From: Isoetes taiwanensis
Taxonomy: Eukaryota; Streptophyta; Lycopodiopsida; Isoetales; Isoetaceae
Direction of reading: 5' to 3'
Length of the DNA: 64,000 bases
Assembly (NCBI GenBank): GCA_021234155.1
Contig: JAJEKV010000071.1
Coordinates: 4,400,483 to 4,464,482, forward strand
Below the pieces are notes generated by a model, which ran no database searches, had not been told where the DNA came from, and saw only the letters and a program-made list of their open reading frames with translations. The translations under genes were made by a program, and so were the position numbers. Shown here in pieces: positions 24,919 to 36,539 of the stretch (the first letter of the stretch is position 1; each line of letters opens with the position of its first letter).

Positions 24919-25269
24919 TTACCACAGAAAGAAGGGGGAATAGGCATGATTGACTTAGCCCTACAAAGCAAAATACTAGTAGCCAAAAGCATGTGGAATA
25001 TTTTAGAGGAGAAAACAGAAGTCACCGTGCCTCCAACTCATAAAGCGTGCCATATGTTTCTCCCCGCACACATGCTAAAGTATCAGCACAAGTATCTCTT
25101 CCATGGTCTCTAGTTTATGGCTTGAAACCAAGTTACGAGGCCTCACCGTTCTTGAGAGGTCTCATTTCAGCGTGGGGCGTGGTGAAAAAGCTCTTCACAT
25201 TGAATATCAAGAATTGTGCGTGAAAGTACTACTCCACCATGGTGGATTCAAATAACCACCGCAATAAGA
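24919..25269 (+). pseudogene. LINE C-terminal region before the CACTA insertion
   Basis: Continues VLPQKEGGIGMIDLALQSKI, then VAKSMWNILEE, and SFLRGLISAWGVVKKLFTL near 25150-25200. It is interrupted at the AGA target site 25267-25269 and resumes at 35032. Confidence 0.75.
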
Positions 25270-25289
25270 CACAACAAGAGAATGGACAT

Positions 25290-25545
25290 TTAGCGGCGTG
25301 GGCTTGCGACGTGCGCGCGGCGTGGCGCCGCAAATAACGCCACCATGCGGCGTCACGCGACGCCACGTCGCAGAATTAACGCCGCTGCGGCGTGTGGTGC
25401 GACGTCCGACAATCGCGACGCGGGCGGATCTGTCACGCCGGTGCGCCACGCTCACGACCACGTCGCATCGGGCGTCGTCACTTTTGTGCGACGTGGACGT
25501 CGCGGCGACGTGACGCCGCGCGGACGCCCTACCGGACGTCTAGTG
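25290..25545. promoter_or_regulatory. Left subterminal CG-rich repeat region of the CACTA-type element
   Basis: Dense, irregular repeats of GCGACG, GACGTCGC and CGGCGT words with very high CpG content. Position just inside the terminal inverted repeat suggests transposase-binding subterminal repeats; this is inference from the superfamily. Open reading frames here are compositional artefacts. Confidence 0.55.
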
Positions 25546-25559
25546 TACTTTGTTCTTTT

Positions 25560-28500
25560 GGAGAACAAGGGTGGTCTTCGGCCACGAAAGTTGGTCCCGT
25601 GGTAATGTCGATATCTCGAGTCCATTGGAAGAGCCAAATCATGGTTTTGAGAGGGAAATTGCTCGCCCATCGCCGGTGGCCTTCGTGAAGAGAACTTTTG
25701 TGGCGGCATGTGAGCTCGGAAGACTCTGGAGCTATTTCATCGCGGCACCAACACCGCATATCCTAGTGAAATGTTTTTCTCATGTCCGACCCCAAGACGT
25801 TGCACCGCTTGTCAAAATTCCACCTTTTTTCGATGCGCATTTTTTTTAGTTATGCGTTCTTTTGCATTCATGCTTCATAAATTCGTAATTAATGCATGGT
25901 ATGGAATTAAATTCTGATTTTTGTCGGTTGGCTTCCTAGGTCATCCCCAAGATCTGTGCAAAGTTTTAGAATTTTCGGATAAAGTTCTGATCAAATAGGT
26001 AGCATTGGAAACGGTCTAGTGAAATTTGTTGTTAGGCGTGAGCAAGACATTCATAAATTCGTAATTAATGCATAGTAAGGAATTAAATTCTGATTTTTGT
26101 CAGCAGGCTTCCTAAGTCGCCATCGCCAACATGCAACGATGATTTTTCAAAATTTCAGACAAGGTTTAGATCAAAGTGTTTTGCATTAGTGGGCCCCGGC
26201 ACTGTTGTTGGGCGGTAGAGCCGGCACACTTGCCCAAGTCAAACAAGGCCGGGACCTTGCAAGGCCGCCTCATTAGAGGGGAGAGTCCGAACCCCAAGAG
26301 GCGAGCCACAAAAAGTTTTCCGTCCGTTAGAGGGGCTTTCGGAGAGGGAAGTTGCCCCGCCCCGCCCATAAGGCCGCCGGGAGAAGGACTTTTGGGGCAG
26401 TTGTTTTGCTTCGGGTGGTTTTAGGGTCCGTGCTCGGGGGGGCGTCAACACCCCCCTCTACGTCAAGACACGACGCAAGGTCCTAGTCGAATCGACAAGG
26501 ATAGAGCCTCAAGCGTAAACCCTATGAGTTGCCGGTTCTAGCAGGGGTTTGCGTTTTGGATCGAAGTTTGGTCCTTTGCACTTGGGACTTGGCGGATAAG
26601 ATGCGATTGAGAACGCTGAAGCAAGGGAACCGACGGAATGGAGTTTGGATCTGTACTCCTCCCGTTGTGGCGCTTAGAAGTAAAGGGACTTTTGCAAAGA
26701 GCAAGACATTCATAAATTCGTAATTAATGCATAGTACGGAATTAAATTCTGATTTTTTGTCGCCGGGCTTCCTAAGTCATCGCCAAACACTCTGGCCAGT
26801 TTTCAAAATTCTGGACAAGATTTAGATCAAAGTGTTTGCATTAGAACGGTGAAGGGCAGCCTGTTGTTGGGCAGCCGAGCTGGGCACACTTGCCCAATTC
26901 AAACAAGGCGGGACCTTGCAAGGCCACCTCATTAGAGGGGAGAGTCCAGGACCCCAGGGAGGCGAGCCCCAAAAAGTTTCCCCGAGCGGCCTTTCCTCGG
27001 GTGCTCCCTGGGGCCCGTGACGCTTAAAGTCCACACTCCCGGATCTCGCCCCTATCCGACCGCTGAATCCTTCGCTCAAGGGCCCCGCCTCGATAAGGTC
27101 CAAAAATCCAACATCCGTCCGGGAGAACTTATCAAACCGCCAAGCGCCCCGCGTCGACAGGGTAGAAACCAAAGTGTTTTGTCGTTCGACATTGCGAGGC
27201 TCGGGAATGGCGATTCTTCGCCACATCGTCCGGAGGCCGAAATTACCCTAGAGACCAAGTTGCACGGTCAGTTTTGCAAAAGAAAGAAACACTTACGCCC
27301 TACGTTGCAGTATTCGACAGCCACCTCCTAGGCCAATTGACTACGAGTGTGTTGGACATGAGATAGTTTGACGCTACCTCGAGAAGGGGTGGTCTTTTGG
27401 CCATGAAACTTGGTCCCCAGGGCAATGTCGACATTCCGAGTCCATTGGCGTGAGCGAATCACGATTCCGAGAGGGAAGTTGCCCGTCTGTCGCTGTGGCC
27501 CGGGGAGAGGACTTTTGGGGCAAGCCGCCTTCGGATGGTTTTAGGGATGGTGCTCTGCAAGGCCAACACCCTCTTTAAGGTCCTAGTCAAATCGACAAGG
27601 ATAGAGCCTCAAACGTAAACCCTATGAGTTGCCGAGGTTCTAGTGGTTTGCGTTTTTGGATGCCGAAGTTTTGGTCCTTTGCACTTGGGACTTGGCCGAT
27701 AAGATGCGATTGAGAATCGAAGCAAGGGGGCCCGGACCAATGGAGTTTGGATCTGTACTCTCCCGTTGTGGCGCTTAGAAGTAAAGGGCGCTTTGCAAAA
27801 GTAGCAAGACATTCATAAATTCGTAATTAATGCATAGTACGGAATTAAATTCTGATTTTTTTGTCGTGAGGCTTCCTAAGTCATCGCCAACATCTAGGCG
27901 ATTTTCAAAATTTCTGGACAAGATTTAGATCAAAGTGTTTGCATTAGAACGGGTCCGCAAAATGTTGTTGGGCCGAAGCTGGCACACACTTGCCCAAGTC
28001 AAACAAGGCCAGGACCTTGCAAGGCCACCTCATTAGAGGGGAGAGTCCTGACCTCGTGAGGCGAGCCCCAAAAAGTTTCCCGAGGCGACTTTTCTGGCGG
28101 CAAATCCCGGGCCGTGACGCTAAAGACCACACTCCGGATCTCGGCCCCCAATCCCACCGCTGAATCCCTTCGCTCAAGGGCCCTGTCTCGATAAGGTCCA
28201 AAAATCCAACATCCGTCCGTGAGAACTTATCAAACGCCAAGCGCCCCGGGGTCGACCGTAGAAAACCAAAGTGTTTTGTCGCTCGACATTGCGAGGTTCC
28301 GAATGGCGATTCGACCGCCACATCGTCGGGAGGCCGAATTACCCTAGAGACCAAGTTGCATGGTCAGCTTTTGCAAAAGAAAGAAACACTTACGCCCTAC
28401 GTTTGGTAAAGATTCGGATTGACCACCTCCTAGGCCAATTGACTACGAAAGTGTGTTGGACATGAGATAGTTTGACGCTACCTCGAGAAGGGGTGGTCTT

Positions 28501-31500
28501 TTGGCCATGAAACTTGGTCCCTGTGGCAATGTCGACGTTCCGAGTCCATTGGCGAGCCGAATCACAATTCTGAGAGGGAAGTTGCCCGTCCGTCGCTGTG
28601 GCCTTGGGGAGAGGACTTTTGGGGCAAGCTGCTTCTGTGTGGTTTTTAGGGTCCGTGTATCGCCAACAACACCCCCTTCTACGCCAAGACACGACGAAAG
28701 GTCCTAGTCGAATCGACAAGGATAGAGCCCCAAACGTAAACCCCATGAGTTGCCGTGTTCCAAAGGTGGTTTGCGCTTTGGATGCCGAAGTTTTGGTCCT
28801 TTGCACTTGGGACTTGGCGGATAAGATGCGCTTGAGAACGCCAAGCAAGGGGAACCTGACGGAATGGAGTTTGATCATGACTCCTCCGCTGTGGCGCTTA
28901 GAAGTAAAGGGCGCTTTTGCAAAGAGCAAGACATTCATAAATTCTGTAATTAATGCATAGTACGGAATTAAATTTTGATTTTTTTGTGTGAGGCTTCCTA
29001 AGTCATCGCCAACATATGTGCTAAGCCAAAATTTCTGGACAAGATTTAGATCAAAGTGTTTGCATTAGAACGGTCCGGGCAGCCTGTTGTTGGGCAGCCG
29101 AGCCGGCACACTTGCCTAAGTCAAACAAGGCCAGGACCTTGCAAGGCCACCTCATTAGAGGGAGAGTCCGACCCCGTGAGGCGAGCCCCAAAAGTTTCCC
29201 GAGGCAGCCTTTCCCTCGGCAGCTCCCGGGGGTCAGACGCTAAAGACCACACTCCCGGATCTCTGCCCCTAATCGGACCGCTGAATCCTTCGCTCAAGGG
29301 CCCCGCCCTCGATAAGGTCCAAAAATCCAACATCCGTCCGCGGAGAACTGATCAAACCGCCAAGCGTCCCAAGGGTCGACCTTTTGTAGAAACCAAAGTG
29401 TTTTGTCGCTTCTGACATTGCGAGGTCCGGAATGGCGATTCGACCGCCACATCGTCCGGAGGCCGAATTACCCTAGAGACCAAGTTGCACCTGGCCATTT
29501 TTGCAAAAGAAAGAAACACTTTACGCCCCTACGTTAAAAAGATTCTCGTACCACCTCCTAGGCCAATTGACTACGAGTGTGTTGGACATGAGATAGTTTG
29601 ACGCTACCCCGAGAAGGGGTGGTCTTTGGCCATGAAACTTGGTCCCTGTGGCAATGTCGACGCTCCGAGTCCATTGGCAGAGCCAATCACGATTCCGGAG
29701 AGGGAAGTTGCCCGTCCGTCGCTGTGGCCTTCGGGAGAGGACTTTGGGGCAAGCCGCCTCGGTGTGGTTTTTAGGGTCCATGCTCCGCGCCAACACCCCC
29801 TCCACGCCAAGACACGCCAAGGTCCTAGTCAATCGACAGGATAGAGTTCAAACGTAAACCCTATGAGCTGCCGTGTTCTAGTGCTGTGGTTTGCGCTTTG
29901 GATGCCGAAGTTTTGGTCCTTTGCACTTGGGACTTGGCCGATAAGATGCAGCTTGAGAACGCTGAAGCAAGGGGAACTGATTTGAATGGAGTTTGATCCA
30001 GACTCCCCGTTGTGGCGCTTAGAAGTAAAGGGCGCCTTTGCAAGAGCAAGACATTCATAAATTCGTAATTAATGCATAGTACGGAATTAAATTCTGATTT
30101 TTGTCAGCAGGCTTCCTAAGTCATCGCCAACATACAGCTTTTTCAAAATTTCGACAAGATTTAGATCAAAGTGTTTGCATTAGAACGGTCCGGCAGCTCT
30201 CGTTGTTGGGCAGCCGAGCTGGCACACTTGCCCAATTCAAACAAGGCCAGGACCTTGCAAGGCCACCTCATTAGAGGGGAGAGTCCGGACCCCGTGAGGC
30301 GAGCCCCAAAAGTTTCCCCGAGGCAGCCTTTTTCCGGGCGCTGCCCCGGGGTCAGACGCTAAAGACCACACTCCCGGATCTCGGTTCCCCAATCCGACCG
30401 CTGAATCCTTCGCTCAAGGGCCCCGTCTCGATAAGGTCCAAAAATCCAACATCCGTCCGCGGAGAACTTATCACCAAACCGCTAAGCGCCCCCCGCGTCG
30501 ACCGTAGAAACCAAAGTGTTTTGTCGTTTCGACATTGCGAGGCTCCTTAATGGCGATTCGATCGCCACATCGTCCGGGAGGCCGAATTACCCTAGAGACC
30601 AAGTTGCACTGGCCGTTTTTAAAAAAGAAAGAAACACTTACGCCCCTACGCTTGTAAAAGATTCGGCCGCCCACCTCCTAGGCCAATTGACTACGAGTGT
30701 GTTGGACATGAGATAGTTTTGACGCCACTCGAGAAGGGGGGTGGTCTTTTGGCCATGAAACTTGGTCCCTGTGGCAATGTCGACGTTCCGAGTCCATTGG
30801 CGAGCCGAATCATGATTCCCGAGAGGGGAAGTTGCCCGTCCGTCGCTGTGGCCTTTTGAGAGGACTTTGGGGCAAGCTGCTTCCGTGTGGTTTTTAGGGT
30901 CCGCGGCTCGCTGGCGCCAACAACCCCCTCTACGCCAAGACACGGCGCAAGGTCCTAGTCGAATCGACAATGATAGAGCCTCCCAAACGTAAACCCTATG
31001 AGTTGCCGTGTTCTAGTTGTGGTTTGGCGCTTTGGATGCCGAAGTTTTGGTCCTTTGCACTTGGGACTTGGCCGATAAGATGCGCTTGAGAACGCGGGCA
31101 AGGGGAACTGACGGAATGGAGTTTGATCTGTACTCTCCCTGCCAGGCGCTTAGAAGTAAAGGGCAGCTTTTTGCAAAAAGCAAGACATTCATAAATTCGT
31201 AATTAATGCATAGTACGGAATTAAATTCTGATTTTTTGTCAGCAGGCTTCCTAAGTCATCGCCAACATACATGCCAGTTTTCAAAATTTCTGGACAAGAT
31301 TTAGATCAAAGTGTTTGCATTAGAACGGTCCGGGCAGCCTGTTGTTGGGCAGCCGAGCTGGCACACTTGCCCAATTCAAACAAGGCCAGGACCTTGCAAG
31401 GCCACCTCATTAGAGGGGAGAGTCCGGACCCCAGGAGGCGAGCCCCAAAAAGTTTCCCGAGGCAGCCTTTCCTGGCAGTGCTCCCCCGGGGGGCCGTACG

Positions 31501-32756
31501 CTAAAGACCACACTCCCGGATCTCGGTTCCCCTATCCGACCGTTGAATCCTTCGTTCAAGGGCCCCGCCTCGATAAGGTCCAAAAATCCAACATCCGTCC
31601 GAGAACTTATCAAACCGCAAGCGCCCCCGCGGTCGAATCGCGGTAGAAACCAAAGTGTTTTGTCGTTCAGACATTGCAGGAGTTCTCCGAATGGCGATTT
31701 GACTTTGCCACATCGTCCGGGAGGCCGAAATTACCCTAGAGACCAAGTTTCACAGTCAGTTTTGCAAAAGAAAGAAACACTTACGCCCTACGTTGCAGTA
31801 TTCGATAGCCACCTCCTAGGCCAATTGACTACGAGTGTGTTGGACATGAGATAGTTTGACGCTTCCTCGAGAAGGGGTGGTCTTCTGGCCACGAAACTTG
31901 GTCACCAGGACAATGTCAACATTCCGAGTCCATTGGCAGAGCGAATCACGATTCCGAGGGGAAGTTGCCGTCCATCGCCGTGGCCTTCTTGGAGAGGACT
32001 TTTGGGGCAAGCCGCCTGTGTGGTTTTAGGGTCCATGCTCGGGCGCCAACACCACTCCTCTACGCCAAGACACGGCGCAAGGGTCCTAGTCGCCAACCGA
32101 CAAGGATAGAGCCTCCAAACGTAAACCCTATGAGTTGCCGTGTTCTAGCGTGGTTTGCGCTTTTGGGTGCCGAGTTTTGGTCTTTGCACTTGGGACTTGG
32201 CCGATAAGATGCAGTTGAGAACGCCAAGCAAGGGGAACCGGACGGAATGGAGTTTGGATCCAGACTCCCTCATGTTGTGGCGCTTAGAAGTAAAGGGCAG
32301 CTTTTGCAGTAGCAAGACATTCATAAATTCGTAATTAATGCATAGTACGGAATTAAATTCTGATTTTTTGTCAGCAGGCTTCCTAAGTCATCGCCAACAT
32401 AAAGGCCAGTTTTCAAAATTTCCGGACAAGGTTTAGATCAAAGTGTTTGCATTAGAACGGTCCGGGCAGCCTGTTGTTGGCAACCGAAATGGCACACTTG
32501 CCCAAGTCAAACAAGGCCAGGACCTTGCAAGGCCGTCTCATTAGAGGGGAGAGTCTGAACCCCAAGAGGCGAGCCCCAAAAAGTTTCCCGAAGTAGCCTT
32601 TCCTGGCAGCGCTCCCCCGGGGGGCCGTACGCTAAAGACCACACTCCCGGATCTCGGTTCCCCTATCCGACCGTTGAATTCTTCGTTCAAGGGCCCTGGC
32701 TCGATAAGGTCCAAAAAAATCCAACATCCGTCCGGGAGAACTTATCAAACCGCCAC
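25560..32756 (-). repeat. Tandem array of the 1.12-kb repeat, inverted relative to 18378-20897
   Basis: The anchor GGAATTAAATTCTGAT recurs at 25903, 26079, 26738, 27841, 28964, 30083, 31217 and 32349. Spacings are 176, 659, 1103, 1123, 1119, 1134 and 1132 bp, so the left units are internally deleted and the right ones complete. The last unit is cut at about 32756. The same unit sequence is present at 18378-20897 on the other strand. No conserved reading frame. The array occupies about three quarters of the CACTA-type element. Confidence 0.9.
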
Positions 32757-33269
32757 CCCTGTGCTCAAACATGCCACCCCTGTGCTCAAACATTCGTAAG
32801 TAGTAGCAATAGAAGATTGGTTAAATCCGGAATGTGATTTTGACTGCATATATGGCTCGGGAATGTCCAAATTAGCATAAGGACAAACTTTCATGACCAT
32901 CAGATGAAAAAAAGGCACCAAAAAAATTAAAAAGTGTTAGACGCCGCTATAACAAAATACGTCACGGACACGCCGCGATGCGACGTTAAACCAGATATAT
33001 ACGATTTTGAAATCGATATACGATTTTGAAATCGATATACGATTTCAAAAATCGATATCATGATTTCAAAATTCAATCTTGATGCGACGCTTGCGCCGTG
33101 TTTTTTACAAATCCGCTGGCCGCCTTTTCCGGACCATTCCTAGGCTTCCTTCTATCGACTATTTTGATCTTCTTGCCACGACCTTGAACGACTTGCAAGC
33201 ACTCTTTTTAAGGTTAGTAGATCATGGTTTTTGGATTGAATGGTTTTTTGGATTGAATGATTTAGTGTA
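32757..33269. other. Array edge with short tandem duplications, no gene
   Basis: A 22-bp word (CCACCCCTGTGCTCAAACAT) is tandemly duplicated at 32753-32796. At 32996-33080 a unit of ACGATTTTGAAATCGATAT is repeated about four times and contains dyads. A CG-rich patch at 32938-32990 resembles the subterminal regions. The ORF at 33079-33270 has no recognisable family. Confidence 0.5.
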
Positions 33270-33600
33270 GATTTCAAATTTTTTTTTCTATCTCTTTCCT
33301 TTTTTTTCTTCTTCTTGTTTCTTCATTCTTCTTCTTTTTCCTTCTTTCCTCATTTCTTTCTTCGATTCTTCCCTTATTTCACTCTTCCATTCTTCCATTC
33401 TTCTATCTTCTTCCATTTCATTCTCTTATTTCTTCCATTCTTCTCTTTCTTCCCCTAATTTCTTTTTTCTCCTCTTTCCCCTTCTCTTCTTTCTCCCACC
33501 CTTCTCTTCTTCTTTGATTCATTCATTTTTTTCTTTCTTGTTTTACTATTTCTTCATCTTTTTTTTTTTTTTTTTTTGTTTCTTCTTCGATCTTTTTTTC
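33270..33600. repeat. Pyrimidine-rich tract (plus strand), about 330 bp
   Basis: Mostly TTC, TTTC and TCTTC runs with few purines, including a run of about 17 T near 33559. Low-complexity sequence without coding potential. Confidence 0.7.
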
Positions 33601-33743
33601 CGTTGTTCTTATTCTTCTAACTCTTTGTTGCTTTCTATTTCGATTTGGACCCGTCAGGATCTTGTTACACACGTCCTTCTTTTGGTAAGTTGATCGCTTT
33701 GCATTTTATTTTTATAATTTTAAGGTGTTAAAAAAATTGATGG

Positions 33744-34055
33744 AGTGGCTTGTTCAAGGGCACGGGTCGGCTCCACCTAGAGTGGGAGGACCATGTACCC
33801 GGTTCAAGTCCACTTCACTACGATCATATATTTTTCCTAGGTTAAGGAGTGGCTTGTTCAAGGGCACTACCGGCTCCACCCAGAGTGGAGAGGGCCACGA
33901 TCGGGTTCAAGTCCACACCACTTGTTATTTTTAGGTTTAAAATAAAATTGTAGTGGCTTGTTCAATGGCACGGTGAGGGGCTCCACGACGAGTGGAGATC
34001 ACCAGTGTTCGGGTCCAAGTCGACTTTTCTTGTAATTTTAGGTAGAGGTGGCCAA
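33744..34055 (+). repeat. Three tandem 104-bp units each carrying a tRNA-like Pol III box pair
   Basis: Units start at 33744, 33848 and 33952, exactly 104 bp apart. Each begins AGTGGCTTGTTCAA(G/T)GGCAC, resembling an A box (TGGCNNAGTGG), and about 57-64 bp later has GGTTCAAGTCC (units 1 and 2) or GGTCCAAGTCG (unit 3), matching the B box. Between them are GGCTCCAC and AGTGGAG blocks that can pair. The spacer ends TTTTAGGT or similar. This looks like a multimer of a tRNA-derived SINE head inside the CACTA-type element; whether it is transcribed is unknown. Confidence 0.6.
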
Positions 34056-34732
34056 ATCTAGCTTATAACCCTAAAGCGATGTTAGCCAACTCTAGCTTTT
34101 AATCCGACTAATCCAGATTTGGAAGGGGCTCATTTCGATGATGGGGGAGTCGCTGAAAAAAAGAAGGTACATGACCTAGTCATAGTCTTATTTTTATTCT
34201 TTTGTTTTGTGTTAATCTATCGATTTATAGAAAAGGCAAAGAGTGATTGCAAAATTGAAGTCGAATGCCAAAAAATTGGGAGGCGATTGGTCAAAGGTCC
34301 CTAAACCACTTAATGGCCCATAAGGAAGATATCAAGGTATTTGTTATTTGTTGCCATTCGTTCAATTCGAAATAAGACATTTAACTTGTCATGTTGTATT
34401 CCTTGCAATCAGATCACTTTCGAACGTGCAAAGGATTCCAAGAAAAAACATCTGCCTCACGGACTGCCAAGGCAACTTCAAGCAAACGAATTCCGTCTCA
34501 CTTGGGTTCTGGCGGCCGAAAAGGCTTTTTACATAGATTCGTAAGTGCTATAAACTCTTAGTTCACGTTAACTTTCAATGTCATTGTCTAATATTGGTCA
34601 ATAGATTGTTATAGAATTGTTCAATATTGGTCTGTTAGGGTTTTCCTCTAACAGTGGAACACGTAAAGATAGCCACTACTCGCCTCTTGCCTCTTGTATA
34701 TGATATTGTAACTAACTATTAAAATTCTTTCA
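34056..34732. other. Interior of the CACTA-type element, no recognised gene
   Basis: Short ORFs at 34119-34304 and 34341-34544 have no family resemblance, although the CGTAAGT-like and CAG-like sites nearby could suggest remnants of captured or transposase exons. I cannot support a product. Confidence 0.3.
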
Positions 34733-34797
34733 TTTTTTTTTTTTTTAATTTTTTTTTTAAAATTTTTTTTTTAATTTTTTTTTAATTTTTTTTTCGT
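34733..34797. repeat. Homopolymeric T/A tract
   Basis: About 65 bp of T runs interrupted by AA pairs, directly before the right subterminal CG-rich region. Confidence 0.8.
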
Positions 34798-35031
34798 ACA
34801 CCACGTCGCACGCGACGTCACGTCAGACGCGACACCCGCGAGCGACGCCCCGAGTCACGCGTCCGAGTCACGTCGTCTGACGCCCTGAGCGACGCTGGCC
34901 GACGCCGTGCGACGACAAAGACATCGCATGCGACGTGTCTGCAACGACGTCTGTGCGACGCCGTCAGACGTCGCATAGACGTCGCTCAGACGTCGCTATA
35001 GACGTCGCTAAATGACCCTTTTCTTGTTGTG
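34798..35031. promoter_or_regulatory. Right subterminal CG-rich repeats and terminal inverted repeat
   Basis: GACGTCGC/CGACG words recur at least a dozen times between 34802 and 35010 and then run into the terminal inverted repeat (about 35003-35031). Mirrors the left subterminal region in composition and motif. Confidence 0.6.
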
Positions 35032-35989
35032 AGAATGGTCCTTTTGGCCCTTTTGGTGACATCAGAGTGGTGAGAAGATGGATCACCGTGGCATTGGTTC
35101 ATGTGCAATGTGGTATGAAGGTGGTCGTTAACAGAATGGATGGTATTCAAGCGTAAATTCGGCCTCCGTAATAACGACAAAACAATGTGGGAAATGTATT
35201 ATGAAGCCTTCCAAACCACATAAATAGCACGAGTAAGAAACCTTGGGTTCTCGATCAATCTTTTGCAAAGCGGGTCATTTGTAGAAATCAAAGATATAAG
35301 CATCTGAAGACAAAAAGGTACTTTATTGCTACCAAATTTCAATGGAATGTGCAAGTCACCGACACACAAACAAGGAAATTTGAGGGGATATGGATAAAAC
35401 TTCTCCCTCCCGAGTGAATTCTTTTTATGGCAAGTAATTCATAGGGCTCCTATGGTAAAATGTAAGGGTATCCAAATTCAAAGCCGACGGAGCCCTCTAT
35501 GTCCATTGTGCAAGATGGAGGAAGAGTCTCGAACATCGCTTAGCGAGAGTGCAACGACCGCAAGTTGTGTGGTCATGGTGCATGGATATGTTCAACATTA
35601 TAATCGGGGACCAACAATCTCCTTCTAGGTAGATATCCAAAGAGAATGGCGGGCCTCAAAATGCAAAGCTTTTCATATTGTCGATCATGGGCATTATGGG
35701 TCATATGGAAAAGGCAATTTTTTCACTCTAGGCAAAGAAGCATATACTACAGCCACACAAATACTGCACATGCTCATAGAGAAGCTTAGAAAGTTCAAGT
35801 GTGTGGTCGAAGATGATGTTTCCCTTGTTTGGGAGACCTTCATCAAACTACCACCTTAAGAAGAAGGCATCTACATGCAGTCCAAAAGGGCTTTGTAGCT
35901 ATCCCCTCTTCAAATTTGTTCAAGAGGGTGTCTATCTGCTATAAGGCTGTGTAATAGTTTACCTATAAATGGAAAATTCTTTATCCTTC
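35032..35989 (+). pseudogene. LINE C-terminal zf-RVT-like region after the CACTA insertion
   Basis: In pieces: FFLWQVIHRAPMVKCKGIQI, then RRSPLCPLCKMEEES, then EHRLAECN-like and KLCGHGAWI-like remnants near 35530-35590. This is the zinc-finger-like region with the CPLC...E..H pattern found at the end of plant LINE ORF2. Frame changes and stops are frequent. A short 3' untranslated region precedes the poly(A) run. Confidence 0.7.
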
Positions 35990-36001
35990 AAAAAAAAAAA
36001 A
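35990..36001 (+). other. Poly(A) tail of the LINE
   Basis: A run of 12 A directly after the LINE 3' region and directly before the first unit of the 182-bp repeat. It marks the 3' end of the LINE. Confidence 0.8.
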
Positions 36002-36530
36002 GAATAGGCTTTCAAGTATAACTTTTAACTCTGGATTCCGTTTTCAACGTTCTTTAGCTCGTTGGAAAGCTTGTTCAGAGAGCTTTGATAAAGACATCTA
36101 ATTGGGCATCATACTTACATAAATAGCCCCCAAATTTGGCTCAAATTGGGCGGGCGCCCAATTTAAGGGGTTCTGTGGTGGCAGAATAGACTTTTTGGCA
36201 TAACTTTTGCATTCAGACTTCATTTTCAGCGTTCTTTAACTCTTTGGAAAGCTCGTTCAAAGGGATTTAAATAAGAAGTAATCAAGCACAATATTTATAT
36301 AAGTGGGCTCTAAATTTAGCTCAAATTGGGCGAGTGCCCAATTTGGGGCCTCCGGGTGACAAAATATTTTTTTGGACATAATTTGGGCATCCAGACTCTG
36401 ATTTTGGCATTTTTTATCTCGTTGGAAAGCTAATTTAGAGGGCTTTGATAGAGGTACTAATGAAACATACTATGTATAGAAATGGACTCATAAATTGGGT
36501 GGGCACCCAATTTGCAGCCTGTTAACCAAT
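36002..36530. repeat. Three tandem units of about 180 bp, each with a conserved palindrome
   Basis: Units start near 36002, 36184 and 36360. Each has CGTTGGAAAGCT(T/C)(G)TT-like and TTTAGAGGG-like blocks and an inverted repeat AAATTGGG..CCCAATTT at 36143-36164, 36323-36344 and 36492-36513. Units have diverged strongly elsewhere. No coding potential. Confidence 0.75.
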
Positions 36531-36539
36531 GAAGGTCTC

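Larger units (their letters stand above)
25267..35034. mobile_element. Non-autonomous CACTA-type transposon carrying a satellite-like array
   Basis: Termini 25270 and 35031 are inverted: both read inward CACAACAAGA, with about 25 of the first 29 positions identical, ending at TTTAGCG(G/A)CG. This resembles the En/Spm (CACTA) end, with CACAA in place of CACTA. The direct duplication AGA at 25267-25269 and 35032-35034 is the 3-bp size typical of this superfamily. Removing the element restores LINE coding order. Both subterminal regions (25290-25545 and 34800-35010) are rich in GACGTCGC/GCGACG words, a known place for transposase binding in CACTA elements. No transposase is present inside, so mobility would need a helper. 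Confidence 0.85.
20898..36001 (+). mobile_element. LINE (plant L1-type) retrotransposon, split by a CACTA-type element
   Basis: Left part 20898-25269, right part 35032-36001; the gap is filled by the transposon 25270-35031. Order: ORF1 with a DUF4283-like region, apurinic-type endonuclease, reverse transcriptase, a C-terminal zf-RVT-like region, and a terminal poly(A) of about 12 bases (35990-36001). Orientation is plus. Upstream, the junction with the 1.1-kb array is abrupt. I could not find a target duplication, so the 5' end may be truncated or rearranged. Confidence 0.85.

Noticed and set aside
18378..32756. The 1.1-kb repeat as rRNA or 5S rRNA genes
   Set aside because: No stretch resembles the conserved 5S, 18S or 26S sequences, and no Pol III box set at 5S spacing is visible.
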